NCBI GenBank assembly: GCA_013339765.2
Contig: CM023450.1
Coordinates: 99,004,820 to 99,068,819 of the forward strand
Reading direction: 5' to 3'
Length of the DNA stretch: 64,000 nt
DNA from: Haemaphysalis longicornis
Lineage: Eukaryota > Arthropoda > Arachnida > Ixodida > Ixodidae
The notes beneath the pieces are model-generated. The model had not been told where the DNA came from, did no database searches, and saw only the letters and a list, made by a program, of their open reading frames with translations. Numbering within the stretch: the first letter of the stretch is position 1; the number at the start of each line of letters is the position of its first letter. The position numbers were made by a program, and so were the translations under genes. Shown here piece by piece: positions 32,174 to 44,770 of this stretch.

Positions 32174-35100
32174 ATGGGAAGAGAAAACATAGTTCAATGG
32201 AACTGCAAAGGCCTTCTGAATAATCTTGACGACGTGCATGAGATTCTGCATGGCAACCAGCCAAGTTCAATGTGTGTCCAGGAAACACATCTGAATTCTA
32301 AACACACAAATGTTTTGAATAGTTACCTGGTATACAGGAAAGACAGGGATGGCTGCACACACTCTTCTGGCGGTGTGGCCATAATCGTCCGCAAATCTTT
32401 AGGATGCCACCCTGTCACCTTGAACACCGTCCTTGAGGCTGTAGCCGTCCGCACAATAATTTTTAATAGGTTGATAACGGTATGCTCCATCTACATCTCT
32501 CCTGATCTTGCACTTCTGAGCTCTGACTTTGAGTCGCTGGTAGACCAGCTTCCTGAGCCGTACATCTTAACAGGCGACTTCAATGCACATAATTCTCTTT
32601 GGGCTCTTCTCGCACGGATGCCCGAGGTCGCCTGATAGAGAAGTTTTTAACATCCTCTGGAGCATGCCTTTTCAACAAGAAACAGCCTACATACCATAAC
32701 ATAGGACACAATACATACTCAAATCTTGACTTGGCTATTGGTTCGGCAATTCTCTTTCCATGTCTTGAGTGGGGTGTGGGCACTGACCCATATGGCAGTG
32801 ACCACTTTCCCACCTCACTAACATAAATAGGTAAAGGCCCATGCAGTCCATCTTCCCATAAAAGGTTTAATGAAGCAAGAGCTAACTGGAATACATTTAC
32901 AGAGACATCCAAACTACACCACACATCCATAGGACACCTACACGTTGAAGAAGCTACCCAACTGCTCACGGCGCACATCCTCGACGCCGCCGAAAAGTCC
33001 ATTCCCCACGCCTCTGGTGCCCCGCGCAACCAGAGGAGGCCGTGGTGAAATGAGGACTGTAGGCGGGCGCGAGAGGCCCAGAACAAGGCGTGGGGTAGTC
33101 TTCGTCGGTAGCCCACGTCGGGTAACCTTATTTTGTTCAAACGGGCCAAGGCGTTTGGAAAACGTCTGCGCCGTGAGGCAAAACGAGAGAGTTGGCACAC
33201 CTTCTTGACATCCATTAATTCATTCACAGACACACACAAAGTCTGGACACGTATACGCAAGCTCACAGGACAACAGACACACAGCCTGCCCCTGGTTAGC
33301 ACAACAGGGGACACACTGGAAGACCAGGCTAACACACTTGCCCAACACTTCGAACACGTGTCTAGTTCAGCACACTACACAAACACTTTCATGAAACACA
33401 AAACATCTGCAGAAAAAAAGCCCTTACACGACAAAGACAAATCAAAAACTTCTTACAACTCTGAATTCACTCTCTATGAGTTGAGGGCTGCCCTGAGCAC
33501 GTGCAAACCTTCAGCTCCAGGCGCAGATAAGATTACATACACCATGATACAGCACCTACACCCAGACACTCTTGAAACACTCTTACACCTATACAATAAA
33601 ACATGGCTTTCGGGGCACATTCCACGCTCTTGGAGGGAGGCCATAGTAGTGGCTTTCCTAAAGGAAGGGAAGGACCCTTCCTCTCCCGCCAGTTATCGTC
33701 CATTGCCCTGACAAGCTGCCTGTGTAAGCTCTTCGAAAAGATGATAAACAGGAGACTCGTGTACTTCTTAGAGTACAACGGTCTTCTCGAGAGCTGCCAG
33801 GCGGGCTTTAGGGCGGGGCGATCTACGAACGATCAACTCGTTGCGCTAGAGTCATATATTAAAGTTGCTTTCCTCCATAAGCAGTACTGTATGACAGTAT
33901 TCTTTGATCTTGAAAAGGCGTACGACACTGCTTGGCGGTACGGCATCCTCAGCGATTTGAAGTCCTTTGGCATGTCGGGTAACATGACGAATACCCTTGT
34001 TAGTTACCTGTCTGAAAGCACGTTTCGCGTGCGAGTTGGAGCTGCACTCTCTAGGGTTCATGTGCAGGAAAACGGCGTGCCGCAAGGTGGTGTTTTTAGT
34101 TGCACTTTGTTTATTGTAAAAATAAATTCTCTTCAGAAGGCACTGCCACCATCGATCTCCTGTTCAGTCTATGTAGACGACGTTCAACTCTCCTTCAAAT
34201 CGTGTAACTTGTCTATCTGCGAGCGCCAAGTGCAGCTTGGTGTGAACAAGCTAGCCGGCTGGGCAGATAGCAACGGTTTAAATTTAATCCAGGAAAGTGC
34301 ACTTGTGTTCTGTTTTCCAAGAGGCGTGGCATTCGGCCGGATCCAGACATTCGACTCCATGGTGTCTCTATTCCTGTAAAAAAGGAACACAAGTTTTTAG
34401 GTATAATCTTTGACGAAAAGCTCACATTCATCCCACACATAAAACAACTAAAACATAAATGCTTAAAAACAATGTATATCCTGAAGGTTCTGTCGCACAT
34501 CTCTTTTGGTGCTGACAAACAACTTCTTTTACGTGTTTTACCAGCCTAATAGGTTCACGACTGGACTATGGTAGCGTTGTCTATGGGTCAGCCACTAAAA
34601 CATCCCTCAGATTTCTGGACCCTGTGCTTCATCTAGGGCTCCGCTTGTCGTGTGGTGCCTTCCGAACTAGTCCGGTCGAAAGCCTGTATATTGAGTGCAA
34701 CAAATGGAACCTACAACGTCAGCGAGCATACACAGACCTCCTTTATGCTTTTAAAATTTCATCCATGCCTCACCATCCTTTTAAATCAGTTTTTCATGAT
34801 ACCTCCATGACTGAACTCCTAAATCGACCATCGTTCTCTGCGTCCTTCTCTTACAGAGTTAGAGAGGAAGCGTCAGAGCTTGCTGTCTCCTTTTTAGATA
34901 CAATCCAAGGTTCTCTAACGGATTTTATAGCACCATGGCATCTCCGCCCTGTGTCATGCGACACATCATTCACACATGTAGATAAAAACCGAGCTCCCAC
35001 ATGTGCAATTCTGCAGCACTTCTTGTACTTGCAGCAGAAGTACCAATGTTCTGAATTTTATACGGACGCCTCTAAAACTTCCACCTCGGTGTCCTGCGCG

Positions 35101-35896
35101 GCGCATGGGCCCGGCCTTAGTCTCACTAGAACTTTAAACAGTAATACAAGTATCTTTACGGCAGAGGCTTATGGTGTACTTCTGGTTGTTAATCATATCC
35201 TTCAAAGCCACATCCCACAATCCATTATATATACAGATTCTCTCAGTGTTGTGCGGGCGTTGTCGTCAACAAAGTCTTAAAAAAATCACGTTATAAATTT
35301 AACAGTCAAGGGTATTATGTCTGTGTATGTCCACAAATTTGAACTAGTCCTTTGCTGGGTCCCTGGCCACTGTGGTATCGCCGGGAACGAAGCAGCGGAT
35401 CGAATTGGCTGCTGCTGCTACACTCTTGAATACAGTAGACATAACCACATTACCCTACACCGACGTGAAACCACACATCAGACAACAACTTCGCAAAACA
35501 TGGCAAACACACTGGAGCGAACAAACAGACAACAAGTTACACGTAATAAAACCACTCTTAGGACCATACACCACCGACACACGTAATAGATACACTGAAG
35601 TCGCCTTGGCTCGATTACGAATAGGGCACACACATGCAACGCACTCGCACCTGCTCACTGGATCTCCAAGACCTCTGTGCAGCAGGTGCGGAGAGGCCCT
35701 ATCCGTGATCCACATCCTCATACAATGTAAGGCACTCGACATTACACGACGCAAACACTTCCCACAACTACACACACGACATATTCCACCACACCCGTCA
35801 TACTTCTTAGGAGATGATGCCATGTTCTCTGTTCAGTGCACCTTTAAGTTCCTATCTGACGTTCATTTCTTACAACTCATCTCATATCACCCATAG
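32174..35896 (+). pseudogene. LINE ORF2 (endonuclease-RT-RNase H), several frameshifts
   Basis: The ATG at 32174 begins an APE-type endonuclease (IVQWNCKGLLNNLDD; VQETHL; LTGDFNAHNSLW), frame-shifted near 32600 before the conserved GSDHFP. RT follows (PSAPGADKITYTMI; QAGFRAGRSTNDQ; FFDLEKAYDTAW; GVPQGGVFSC; active site YVDD near 34172) across a shift near 33690. RNase H (FYTDASKTS; AEAYGVLL; YTDSLSVV; WVPGHCGIAGNEAADR) comes after another shift near 34500. A last shift near 35400 leads to the C-terminal region with CSRCGEALSVIHILIQC. At least four shifts make it inactive. Confidence 0.85.
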
Positions 35897-36469
35897 TTTA
35901 ACCCTGGTCCTATACACCAGCCACCTTATTTATCTTTTAACCACTCACGTTCTTCACCCTGGCACTTTACAGCAGCCGTGCTCATAGTCATTAACTGACT
36001 TTATTCGATTTCCCTCCTCATCAAATAACTTTGTATTTGGCGCTATTTGCCCATGTCGGCCTTGCACCATTAAACTTAAACCATCATCATACTTTTACTT
36101 CCATGCCACTTTCATGTAATCTTTATTGTTTGGCGCTCTTTGCCCTTAGTCGGCCTTGCACCATTAAACTCCAAACATCATAATCAAGTTCTGTGTGGGG
36201 TAAAATACGCAGTAGATAGTCGCCAGCCGTAGCCACAACTAACGACATCACTTAAGTAGAATACAAACTTGCCTTAGTTGCTATATTACGGAAAGGAAAA
36301 CTCCGCATGAAACAAGGACACAATAGAAGACGACTAGAAAAGCTGGGCGCAGACTAGCAACTGATTTTTATGTGAGTAAAGAAACACATTATGAAGGAAA
36401 ATGCCTTCCACTCCTGTGTGATAACTTCGGGCAACAGCACGAAGATAACGAACCAAAAACACAGAAAAA

Positions 36470-37143
36470 AATGGCAGTATGTCCACTCCGTGGATGATGG
36501 TGAGGGTGCGGAGTACGGGGACTCGAAATGACGTCCGATTTGCGCCCCGACCATCATTCGATTTGACCCGTGAGTTGCACCTTTATTATTACCAAATGAA
36601 ACTACAACTCACGGCTGCAGCTCATGGGAAGAGGGTGTGTGATTTCCGGAACCCGCTTATATACGCGGTGCGCCGCGGCGCCATCTTGTGTTTACGTGTA
36701 GCGCCATCTAGCGTAGTTCGATGCAGTCACTGTGTATTACAACTTGATCACAACCTGACTACAACGGTGTTTTTGCAGCATTTTCTAGTTGCTAGGTAAT
36801 GTTTGTGCCTGTTTTACGAGTGTTTTTCTGTGTTCTTGTACCCGTTTAGGTAGTTTCCGCACAGATTTTTGCTTGATGGTGGTGTGCGCACGAATGCAAA
36901 CGGACGGACATTGGGATGTCCTAATGTACTCAGCACCGTTACAGACGAGGGAGTAAGCCGTTTGACTCTCGGGTACTAACTCACGGTCAGTAGCACAGTG
37001 GGTAAGACGACTGACACTAACTCTGTCTGGTCAACCAGACACAAGCCGGAATCCTACCGGTGCCGTGTGATTTTTTGCGATTGTAAATGCTATGTGCACG
37101 GACGCGGACGGACATTGTGAGTGCCTAAGGTGCTTCGCACCTG
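36470..37143 (+). mobile_element. Composite insertion with tRNA-like SINE end
   Basis: Absent from block A copy 1 (junction near 6110). The right part, 36975-37075, has a tRNA-like outline (GTAGCACAGTGGGTAAGACG as A-box region, GCCGGAATCCTACCGG as a weak B-box/T-arm) and ends GGACGGACATT then CTAAGGTGCTTCGCACCT, an ending also present at 19280-19322. The left part (36480-36900) is unassigned. No clear target duplication. Confidence 0.5.
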
Positions 37144-38148
37144 AAACAGCGCAACACGGGGAAGCAAGGAACTTGACGCTAGGCATACGCGATCGCTTCG
37201 TTAAATAAACAAAAGGTAACAAGGCGAGGGCCGTGGCAGCCGTGGCAGTCCAAGGGCACTAAAAATCACCCCCAAGACTCCTGTAAAGATACGCGATATC
37301 GGTGCTCAATAGAGACACAGAAGGGATTTTGTAAACGACGCATGCTTGGCAGTCAACAAAGCTCTTCTCGTGTCTTTTCCGGCACCCCGCGTGTGTAATT
37401 TCTACCGAATTTACACGCTTACACAACTTGTGTAGCTTGCTAAGCGCCGAAAAGACAACACGAGTAGAAGTGTGCTTTAGGTGTGCTAGTTGGGACTGTT
37501 CCTCGGGTGTTTTACAAGCTTTGCTTTGTTTCGGAGCTGGCTTACACGGATTCGCAAGATTCGGCACGAGTGGCGCGATTGTTAGTTGGCACTTGCACTA
37601 TTGTTAGTTGGTAAATTTGGCACGATTGATAGTTTGACGCTGCAATCGCTCGAGTGACCAAACTTGTACTTGCCTTTATGGTCGCTTAAGGCTTTGCAAA
37701 ACTGCAAACGGGTTCGCGCGTTACGGTAAATTGAACACCTGTGAGCTGTTTAGGCACTTGCGCGCTCTGGCAGTCAGGTGGCTAGCAATAGTATTAGTAA
37801 GAGTTCTCAATACCTGTACATGCGTTATATTACGCCCGCAATCATTGAATCTCCCATGGTACGCAGTATTTTGAAGGTCGTAAAAAAAGGAGGCCATACT
37901 TCGTTTGCTAAGGTTCTATTCTTGGTATGAGAAGAATGTTTATGCTACTAAATGTCGAATACGAAGGTGCCAGTACTGAAACACCATGCAGTGAAGAATG
38001 TTGGAGCTGACTGACGACTTCAGCTCAGTGTTCCAGAGTATAAATCCAAATAAAAGTACAGCCGGCTAATTTGAATCAGTGTCACACTGGCGCAGGATGA
38101 TTAGTAAATGTAGCCTCAAATAATTTACCCTGATTAAACACCGTTAAA

Positions 38149-39310
38149 CAGAGTTTGCCCAGGGATAGCTTGGTTCTGGCGTCGCGCTTGAGAAAAGAAT
38201 TGCGGAATGTCTGCTTATTTCGTTGCAAATGTAGTCGAAAGTCTTCGAAAGTGTTGTGCCGCCGCTGCCACCTAAATATCTCCCCCCCCCCCCCCCCAAC
38301 CGCTCATCACGCTTTTCCCATCCCGTCTCGCTCCTCCCACAAAAAACACGGATGTGGTAGGCTGTGTTCAATTCCATTCCAGCGTGGTACAGTGCTCGCG
38401 TGCCAACTGCTGGAGGCCGTGGTTACAGTGGGACCTGTTGGAATGTCGCCAGGAGGGCCTGTGTCGCGTGCGAGCTTTTTTGTATTTTGGGACGAACCAT
38501 TGTTTTGTCAGAACGTATTTTCTATTGCTATCGCAAAAACTAAGTACCATGTATATCAAATAAAAGAACAGTAAAAAATATCGCCTATATATTGCTGCGT
38601 TGCCTTGAATATGCTTAATGCTTTGTTTTTGCTCAAACAATGTTAGAAGTCTGAACACTGCCACCATATTTGGTAGTTTTGAAGTGTTTTGCCGATATAA
38701 AGTCTGAAGAATTCAGTTTATTTAGCCTGGTAAACTTAAAGACGAGTTTGGCAGGGATAGCTTGGTTCTGGCGACGCGCTTGAGAAAAGAATGGCGGAAT
38801 GTCTGCTTATTTCGTTGCAAATGTAGTCGAAAGTCTTCGAAAGTGTTGCTCCGCCGCTGCCACCGTAACTGGTCTTCCGCCCCCCCCCCCCCAACGCCTA
38901 TCACGCTTTCTCCCATCCCGTCTCGCTCCTCCCACAAAAAAACACGGATTGGTAGGCTGTATTCAATTTCATTCCAGCGTGTTGCAGTGCTTGCGCGACA
39001 CTGCTAGGAGACCGTGGTTACAGTGGGGCCTGTTGGAATGTCGCCAGGAGGGCTTGTGTCGCGTGCGAGCTTTGTTTGTATTTTGGGGCGAACCATTGTT
39101 TTGTCAAAACGTATTTTCTATTGCTATGCACAAAAACTAAGTACCATGTATTTCAAATAAAAGAACAGTAAAAAATATCGCCTATATATTGCTGCTTTGC
39201 CTTGAATATGCTTACGCTGTTTTTGCTCAACAATGTTAGAAGTCAGAACAATGCCACCATATTTGGTAGTTTTGAAGTGTTTTGCAATATAAACGTCTCT
39301 GAAGAATTTT
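38149..39310 (+). repeat. Tandem duplication, unit about 592 bp
   Basis: Two diverged copies, 38149-38740 and 38741-39310, share TTGGTTCTGGCG.CGCGCTTGAG, a poly-C run of differing length (38282-38297; about 38881-38892), GACCTGTTGGAATGTCGCC and AAATAAAAGAACAGTAAAAA. Block A copy 1 has only the second half once (6930-7260). The copies differ from each other by scattered substitutions. Confidence 0.8.
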
Positions 39311-39403
39311 TAGGCCTGATGGCTGAATCACGGGACGACGGAGAAAACAACAACGAGGCAGTCGGACGGACGGACGTATGGAGGGGACGGACAGAGCCAG
39401 ACA

Positions 39404-39436
39404 GAAGACAGACAGCAGACAGACAGACAGACAGAC
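39404..39436 (+). repeat. (GACA)n tract at LINE 3' junction
   Basis: Interrupted AGACAGACAG tract that is the block A microsatellite truncated by, or serving as tail to, the minus-strand LINE starting at 39437. Confidence 0.85.
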
Positions 39437-39476
39437 AATGAACTTTATTGAAGGTCCTGAGGAGCACCGCCGCCGT

Positions 39477-42400
39477 TCAGGGCGGCAGCGCTGCGGGCCG
39501 CTCCCACGTGGGGACGGGGAGGCCGAGCCTCTCCGCCGCGTCGTGGGCCCTCTGGACGGCCCTTAGCTGGTGTAGTAGATCGGGGCTCTCGAAGTCGGAG
39601 CGCCACTCTTCCTCGGTTATGCGTGGAGGGCCCCGAAGTGAAGGACACTGCCAGAGCATATGATCTAAATTGCTACGTTGGCCACAATACGGGCAGTCCG
39701 GTTCAAAAGTGTCCGTGTAGAAGCTGAGAGTAGATAGACTAGGATAATGCCTGGTATGCAACATTCTGAGCGTGGCTGCCTGCGGCCTCGAGAGTTTCTC
39801 GTGCGGAAGAGGAAACGTTCGCCTGCCAGCTTATAGTGCTGAATAATCTCATTGAACGTGAATAAAGTGTCTCTGAAGTCCTCCCAACCAATCCCCGAGG
39901 AACCGCATCCGTCCGACCTGGCGCGGTGGGTTATCTCGCGCTCGCGGGTGTGGGCGACCTTCGTTGAGGTTAGTTAAACAGGACAAGTGCGACCCTAGGT
40001 GAGCGGGAAACCAGGTGATGTTGTGTGAGGATATGACCTTATTTCCTATGATGCGAGCTACCTCGGCCGAAACGGAACCTGAAGCAAAGGCCCTATACGG
40101 CCGTGCGGAAATCGGTGTAATTTCGATGCCGGCTGCCGTCAAGTAAAGCAAGAGCCACCGCGGCCTGCTCGGCTCTAGCCGGGGTGGTGTTCTTGAAAGA
40201 CGCAGAATTTAGAACTGTGCCACTGTGATCCACCATAACTGCCGAGAAGTTTGACGATCGGTCGTACTGCGCGGCGTCCACAAAGCACGTGGAGTGCGGG
40301 TCGTCGCGAACTTGTTTTAGTAGGGCCTCGCCTCTGGCCCTTCGCCTGCCTGCATTGTGCTGCCGGTGCACGTTGCGGGGAAACGGGGAGATAGTTATAG
40401 CAGCTCTCTGCTCCTTAGTAAGGCCAACCTTGCGCTCCTCCTCTAGGGATGGATTACAGCCTAGAACCGCCAGAATCTCCCTGCCAGCGGGCGAAGACGA
40501 CAACCTGGCAGTCTGAGCCGTGTGCTGCGCTTCGAATATTTCCTCTAAAGTGTTGTGCACCCCGAGCTGCATGAGCCTCTCTGTACTGGCATTCATCGGG
40601 GTACCCAGCACGCGCTTGATGCTTTTACGAATTAGTAAATTGAGCTTAGCCTTTTCGTGATTCTGCCAGCAGTGCATGGCCGCCACGTACGTGATGTGGC
40701 TCATCAAGAATGCATGGAAGAGCCTCAAGAGATTGTCCTCCTTGATACCTCCTCGACTGTTCGACACCGGAGTAATTAACCGTATCATACTATCAGTCTT
40801 AGCGGTGATTTTGGCGATGGTGTGCCTGCTTACAACCGTTCGACTCGATGAGCATACCGAGAACCCAGATAACTTCAACTCTGGGAATGGGGTGTCCCTC
40901 GCTCTTGCGGAGCGCCAGGTTCACCTCTGACAGTGGGACCCAGCCCTTGTACTTAACCCCTCTTCCTACTAGGTCTGTACAATAGGAGCTCCGACTTGCT
41001 CGAGGAGAGGCGAAGCCCCATCCCAGCGAGGAAAGCCTCAGTAGGATCTAGCGCTTCCTGAAGTGCTTCCTCTACCTTACCCTCGCAGCCTTCGACGCAC
41101 CATACGGTAATGTCGTCAGCGTAGAATCTGTGGTTAATGCCCTTGACCTCCGAGAGTCTCTGATGACAATTTACACATGGTAATGTTAAACAGGAGCGGG
41201 GATACCACCGAAACCTGCGGCGTCCCCCCTCGTGCCCAGCTCGATGGGCTCTGACCTGAGGTCCCCAATCTTAGAGTGGCCTTTCTATGTCTACGGAAAC
41301 GAGCTGATAAACGCGTGAAAGTTCTGGCCAAGGCCCAGCTCCAAGATGGAATCGAGTATGTGGGGTGCGAGACGTATCGAAGTCTTTCTCTAGATCTAAG
41401 CCTAGGATGGCTGTAACGTCCCTCGTGTCCCTATCGATTGATCTGAGACTTGATCAGCTTCATGGCGTCTGAGTCGAAAGGGACGCGTCGAAAGCCGATC
41501 ATGTTATACGGAAAGAGACCGCGGTACTTGATGTGCTTGGAGATGTGGTTGTAATAACATGTTCCGCCACTTTGCCTATGCACGATGTGAGCCGAGATCG
41601 GTCTCAGATTAGTCATGTCTGGAGCGCTGCCCCGGCTTCTGGATCAGGACGACCGACGCCAGCTTCCACGACTCCGGAACCGCGCCCCGTTCCCAGATGC
41701 GATTTATCTCCTCCGTAAGGGAATGTGATCGACTCGTCATCCAAGTTGCGAAGAAGTCTGTTTGAAATTTCGTCCGGACCGGAGCAGAACGTCCGTTGAG
41801 GGCCGCGAGGGCCTTCCTTACCTCGGGGACGCTAAAGGGCTCGTCCAGAGCGGCCATTGGAGGACCTCTGTAAGGCGGGTAGTCCGCATCATCCGAAGTG
41901 GCTATAGGTAGATATCTGTTGGCTAGCGACTCTAGTTTTTCCGAATCAGAATTGGCCTGACGGGCTGCGTATAGTAGCTTATCAGTAGCGCGCCTCTGAT
42001 TAGCCCGGGAATTGGATTCACTTAGCAACTGCTTGAGCAGTTTCCACTTTCCACCTGATCTCATCTTCCCGATCAACCGAATTACACACCTCGTCCCATT
42101 GCTGCTTGGACAGCGACTGACAGTGTGGCTCTATTGTGCGAAGTAGTTCCGCAATCTTTTTTCGGAATTTGCGGTTCAGCCGCTGGCCCTTCCATCTATC
42201 GACGAGGGCTCTTTTCGCCTCCAAAAGGTTTGGCAATCGGCTGTCCATCCTATCCACATTCAGGTCGGTGACAACGACTTGGTGGGGACGCTACATCCTC
42301 CTTAAGCTGCGCTACCGAACTATCTAGGGACGTCGGGGTTTCGGTTTTCCTCTCTTCCCTGATTTTACGAAAAAAGATCCCAATCCGTCATTCTAAACTC

Positions 42401-43100
42401 CTTCGGTGGCCTCTTGCGTACCACTAACGACGTAGCCAGCACACAGTGATCGCTGCCCATGCTCTCATTGATATTGCACCACCCGGCGCGCACAACGTTC
42501 GCAACGAAGGTAAGGTCCGGCGCTGGTGTCGCCTGGCGCAAGAGTTTCCCGTCCTAGTTGGAAAGGACGGGTCCGTAATCAGGGTGAGACCAATAGTCAG
42601 GATGCCGCCCGTCAGAGGTCCCGGCCCCTTGGCCAGTGACGCGGTGATATCCCCACATCGTGATGCGGAGCGTTGAAGTCTCCAGCAACTACAACCGGAG
42701 ATCCTGCCGCCTTTCTAACCGCCTTGGAAATGAGAGAAGTAAAACGCTGCCTCATGTCTCGCGGAGAGCTGTAAATGTTAAGTATTTAAAAGGCTATCCC
42801 TGAGCTGGCCGCTCGGAATGATCTCGATTAGCGAGTGCTCCGTTTTACTGTGATTCATGAAGAGATTGTGAACGGTGAAAGTGAACTTTTTCGAGATGAG
42901 AGTACAAATGCCTATCTTGCCTTCTGCGTATACCGTATAAGATTAAAAGCCAGAAAATGAGACGGACTGAGCCAATGTCTCATGGAGTAAAATGATGTGC
43001 GGTTTATTAGGATGGGATATGACGAACTGACGTATGACTGCCTTTTTACGTTGGGAGCCGCAACAGTTCCACTGCCAATTGACTATCTCGCTATCGTGTC
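39477..43100 (-). pseudogene. LINE ORF2, fragmented
   Basis: Pieces in order on the minus strand: endonuclease (VVVAGDFNAPHHDVG near 42670-42720), linker, RT fingers (MAALDEPFSVPEVRKALAAL, IWERGAVPESWKLA), RT core (MTNLRPIS, FPYNMIGFRR, SVVSPLLFN), thumb (NLLRLFHAFLMSHITYVA), RNase H (CFVDAAQYDRSSNFSAV, then FPAHLGSHLS) and C-terminal zinc motif (CPYCGQRSNLDHMLWQC). Many frameshifts; the RT active-site region near 41100 is badly damaged. Older than the element at 30485. Confidence 0.75.
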
Positions 43101-43299
43101 CCGGCATGGTTAGGATCCTCGATTACCCCGTCGTGCTAAATGCTGCGCGCAGGCCACCGTGACCGTGATCGTGACCGGCCGCCGTGCAGGGCCGCCATGA
43201 CTCTACAGCCATCTGTCGATGAAGATGCGTCTGGCACGAAGGAACGAGGCAAGTAAGCCCTTATCCTCACATTAGATTCGACCGAATTGACTCTCGCGT

Positions 43300-44770
43300 T
43301 CAGGGCAGAGACCGCTTCGCTGAGGGCTTGGAGCGTGGTCCTCAATTCGGACTGGAATTCTCTTAATTCGGCTCTAAGCTCGTCGAAACCCTCGTCTCGT
43401 ATGGGTTTAGACCTTTTTTTGGCGGGTTTCCGATAACGGGCGCCTCGGGTTCCATTGGCGTTGCCACATTCTCGGTTTCGGGTGGTAAAGGCCGTTGAGC
43501 CGGTAGGGCCTTTCCTGCCCTTTTCATCTCGGCTATTTCAGCCTTCAGCTGCTCGAAAGCGTTCCTCAGCAAAGCGTTCTCGCGTTCTAGCTGTACAATA
43601 CTAGCCGCGCTACGCTCTGGCGGTGTTGACGAAACCCCCATTACCCTTGGTGTAAGTCCCTTGACTCGATCGACCCACGTGGTCTGTTCAGCCTCGGGTG
43701 GCTCCTGGATGCGCACGGCTGGTGGCCCCTTGGAGCGGGAACGTCTTCTGGATCGCGAACGTTCCGTGGAACGGGAGTGTCCGGTTTTGGAGCAAGAACG
43801 TGGCGCCTCGAAGCGTCCCCTCGAGGGTGACCTGCTCAGGTCACGTTTTCTGTCTGGCGACACAGGCGACTTGGCTCGCTGGCGCTCCCTTCTTCTTCTG
43901 CGAACGACGTACGGCAGTTGAAACCGCTGCTTACACTGCTTGTCCGCCGTGGGATGAGGGCCTCCCACATAGGGCGCATTTTGGCTTACAAACGTGGTCC
44001 TCGGGCGGGGATGCAATGCCACACCCCGTGCAGATCGTCTTTTCGGGCATCGGACAAACGTCGGCCCGGTGCCCCAACCTGCCGCAGGCGTATCAAATGT
44101 CCGTTTGTCTGCGGTAGAGCGTGCAGCGAAGCATGCTTTGTCCACACATGACGTAATTTGGTACCTTTAGGCCATCAAAAAGGACGACGACCGTAGGCTG
44201 CACAATCATGTCTTTGAGCTGTCCTGCGTCGAAGTCGAGGGCGACGCCCCTGACGACCCCTTTGCATGTGTTGTCCGGCACTGCCAAGTAGGAGCTGACC
44301 TCGTAGTTTGCCACTCCAACCGTGATTGACTCCACTCTATAGTATGCCCGTGCGGTCTTCTGCGTCGGCGTACTCACGACAAAAATGTTTTGCATGACGT
44401 TGGAACAGACGATGTCGTCGGCGATCTCGGCAGGAGCGAGCTGCGCCGCTAACGCGAGAGCTTGGGCCACCTTGATTTGACTCACGTTCTTGACGTTTAG
44501 GCCTCCCCTGGGCCTAACGATGATTCTGTAGTGCTCCCTCGGCAGGTGAGGAAGCCTCGACGCTGCGACGATACGCTTCTTGACTTAGGCAGGAATAATG
44601 CGGGTCCCGCCGGTGTCGCCTCCACGTTGTGCTGAACTTGTCTTCCCGCCCGGCGCGGGCGACCCTTGCATCTTGCGCTTTGAAAACACCGTATTCCACC
44701 CGGACTCCAGGCACTCTTCGGGGTGATATCCTCCCCCTCCATGGTCACTTGCATGGGCATCTTCAGGATA
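43300..44770 (-). pseudogene. LINE ORF1 (gag-like, zinc knuckle, Arg/Ser-rich), broken
   Basis: Begins near the minus-strand ATG of MEGEDITP (about 44740) and continues with HYRIIVRPRGGLNVKNVSQI, a conserved gag-like fold, then SYLAVPDNTCKGVVRGV. A TGA replaces the first knuckle cysteine (DI*YACGRLGHRADVC), followed by a second cluster (CTGCGIASPPEDHVC), an Arg/Ser-rich segment and a coiled-coil-like C-terminus (IVQLERENALLRNAFEQLKA). Three or more disruptions. The family's protein binds element RNA; this copy cannot. Confidence 0.75.

Larger units (their letters stand above)
30485..36185 (+). mobile_element. Full-length LINE (I/Jockey group) with 13-bp target duplication
   Basis: Spans a GC-rich 5' UTR, gag-like ORF1, ORF2 (endonuclease, RT, RNase H, C-terminal region) and a 3' UTR ending CATCATAATC. 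AAGTTCTGTGTGG stands at 30472-30484 and again at 36186-36198, and the empty target is preserved once in block A copy 1 (5802-5814). The length of 5701 bp and the complete domain set indicate a full-length insertion. ORF2 carries several frameshifts. The 3' UTR is internally duplicated (36039-36086 and 36129-36183, TTTGGCGCT...GGCCTTGCACCATTAAACT). Confidence 0.92.
36186..39436 (+). repeat. Duplicated block A, copy 2 (right of the LINE)
   Basis: Continues the match to block A copy 1 (5802-7365), with two enlargements: the insertion at 36470-37143 and a tandem duplication of about 592 bp (38149-39310). It ends in a (GACA)n tract where another LINE begins. Short frames inside are non-coding repeat readthrough. 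Confidence 0.75.
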
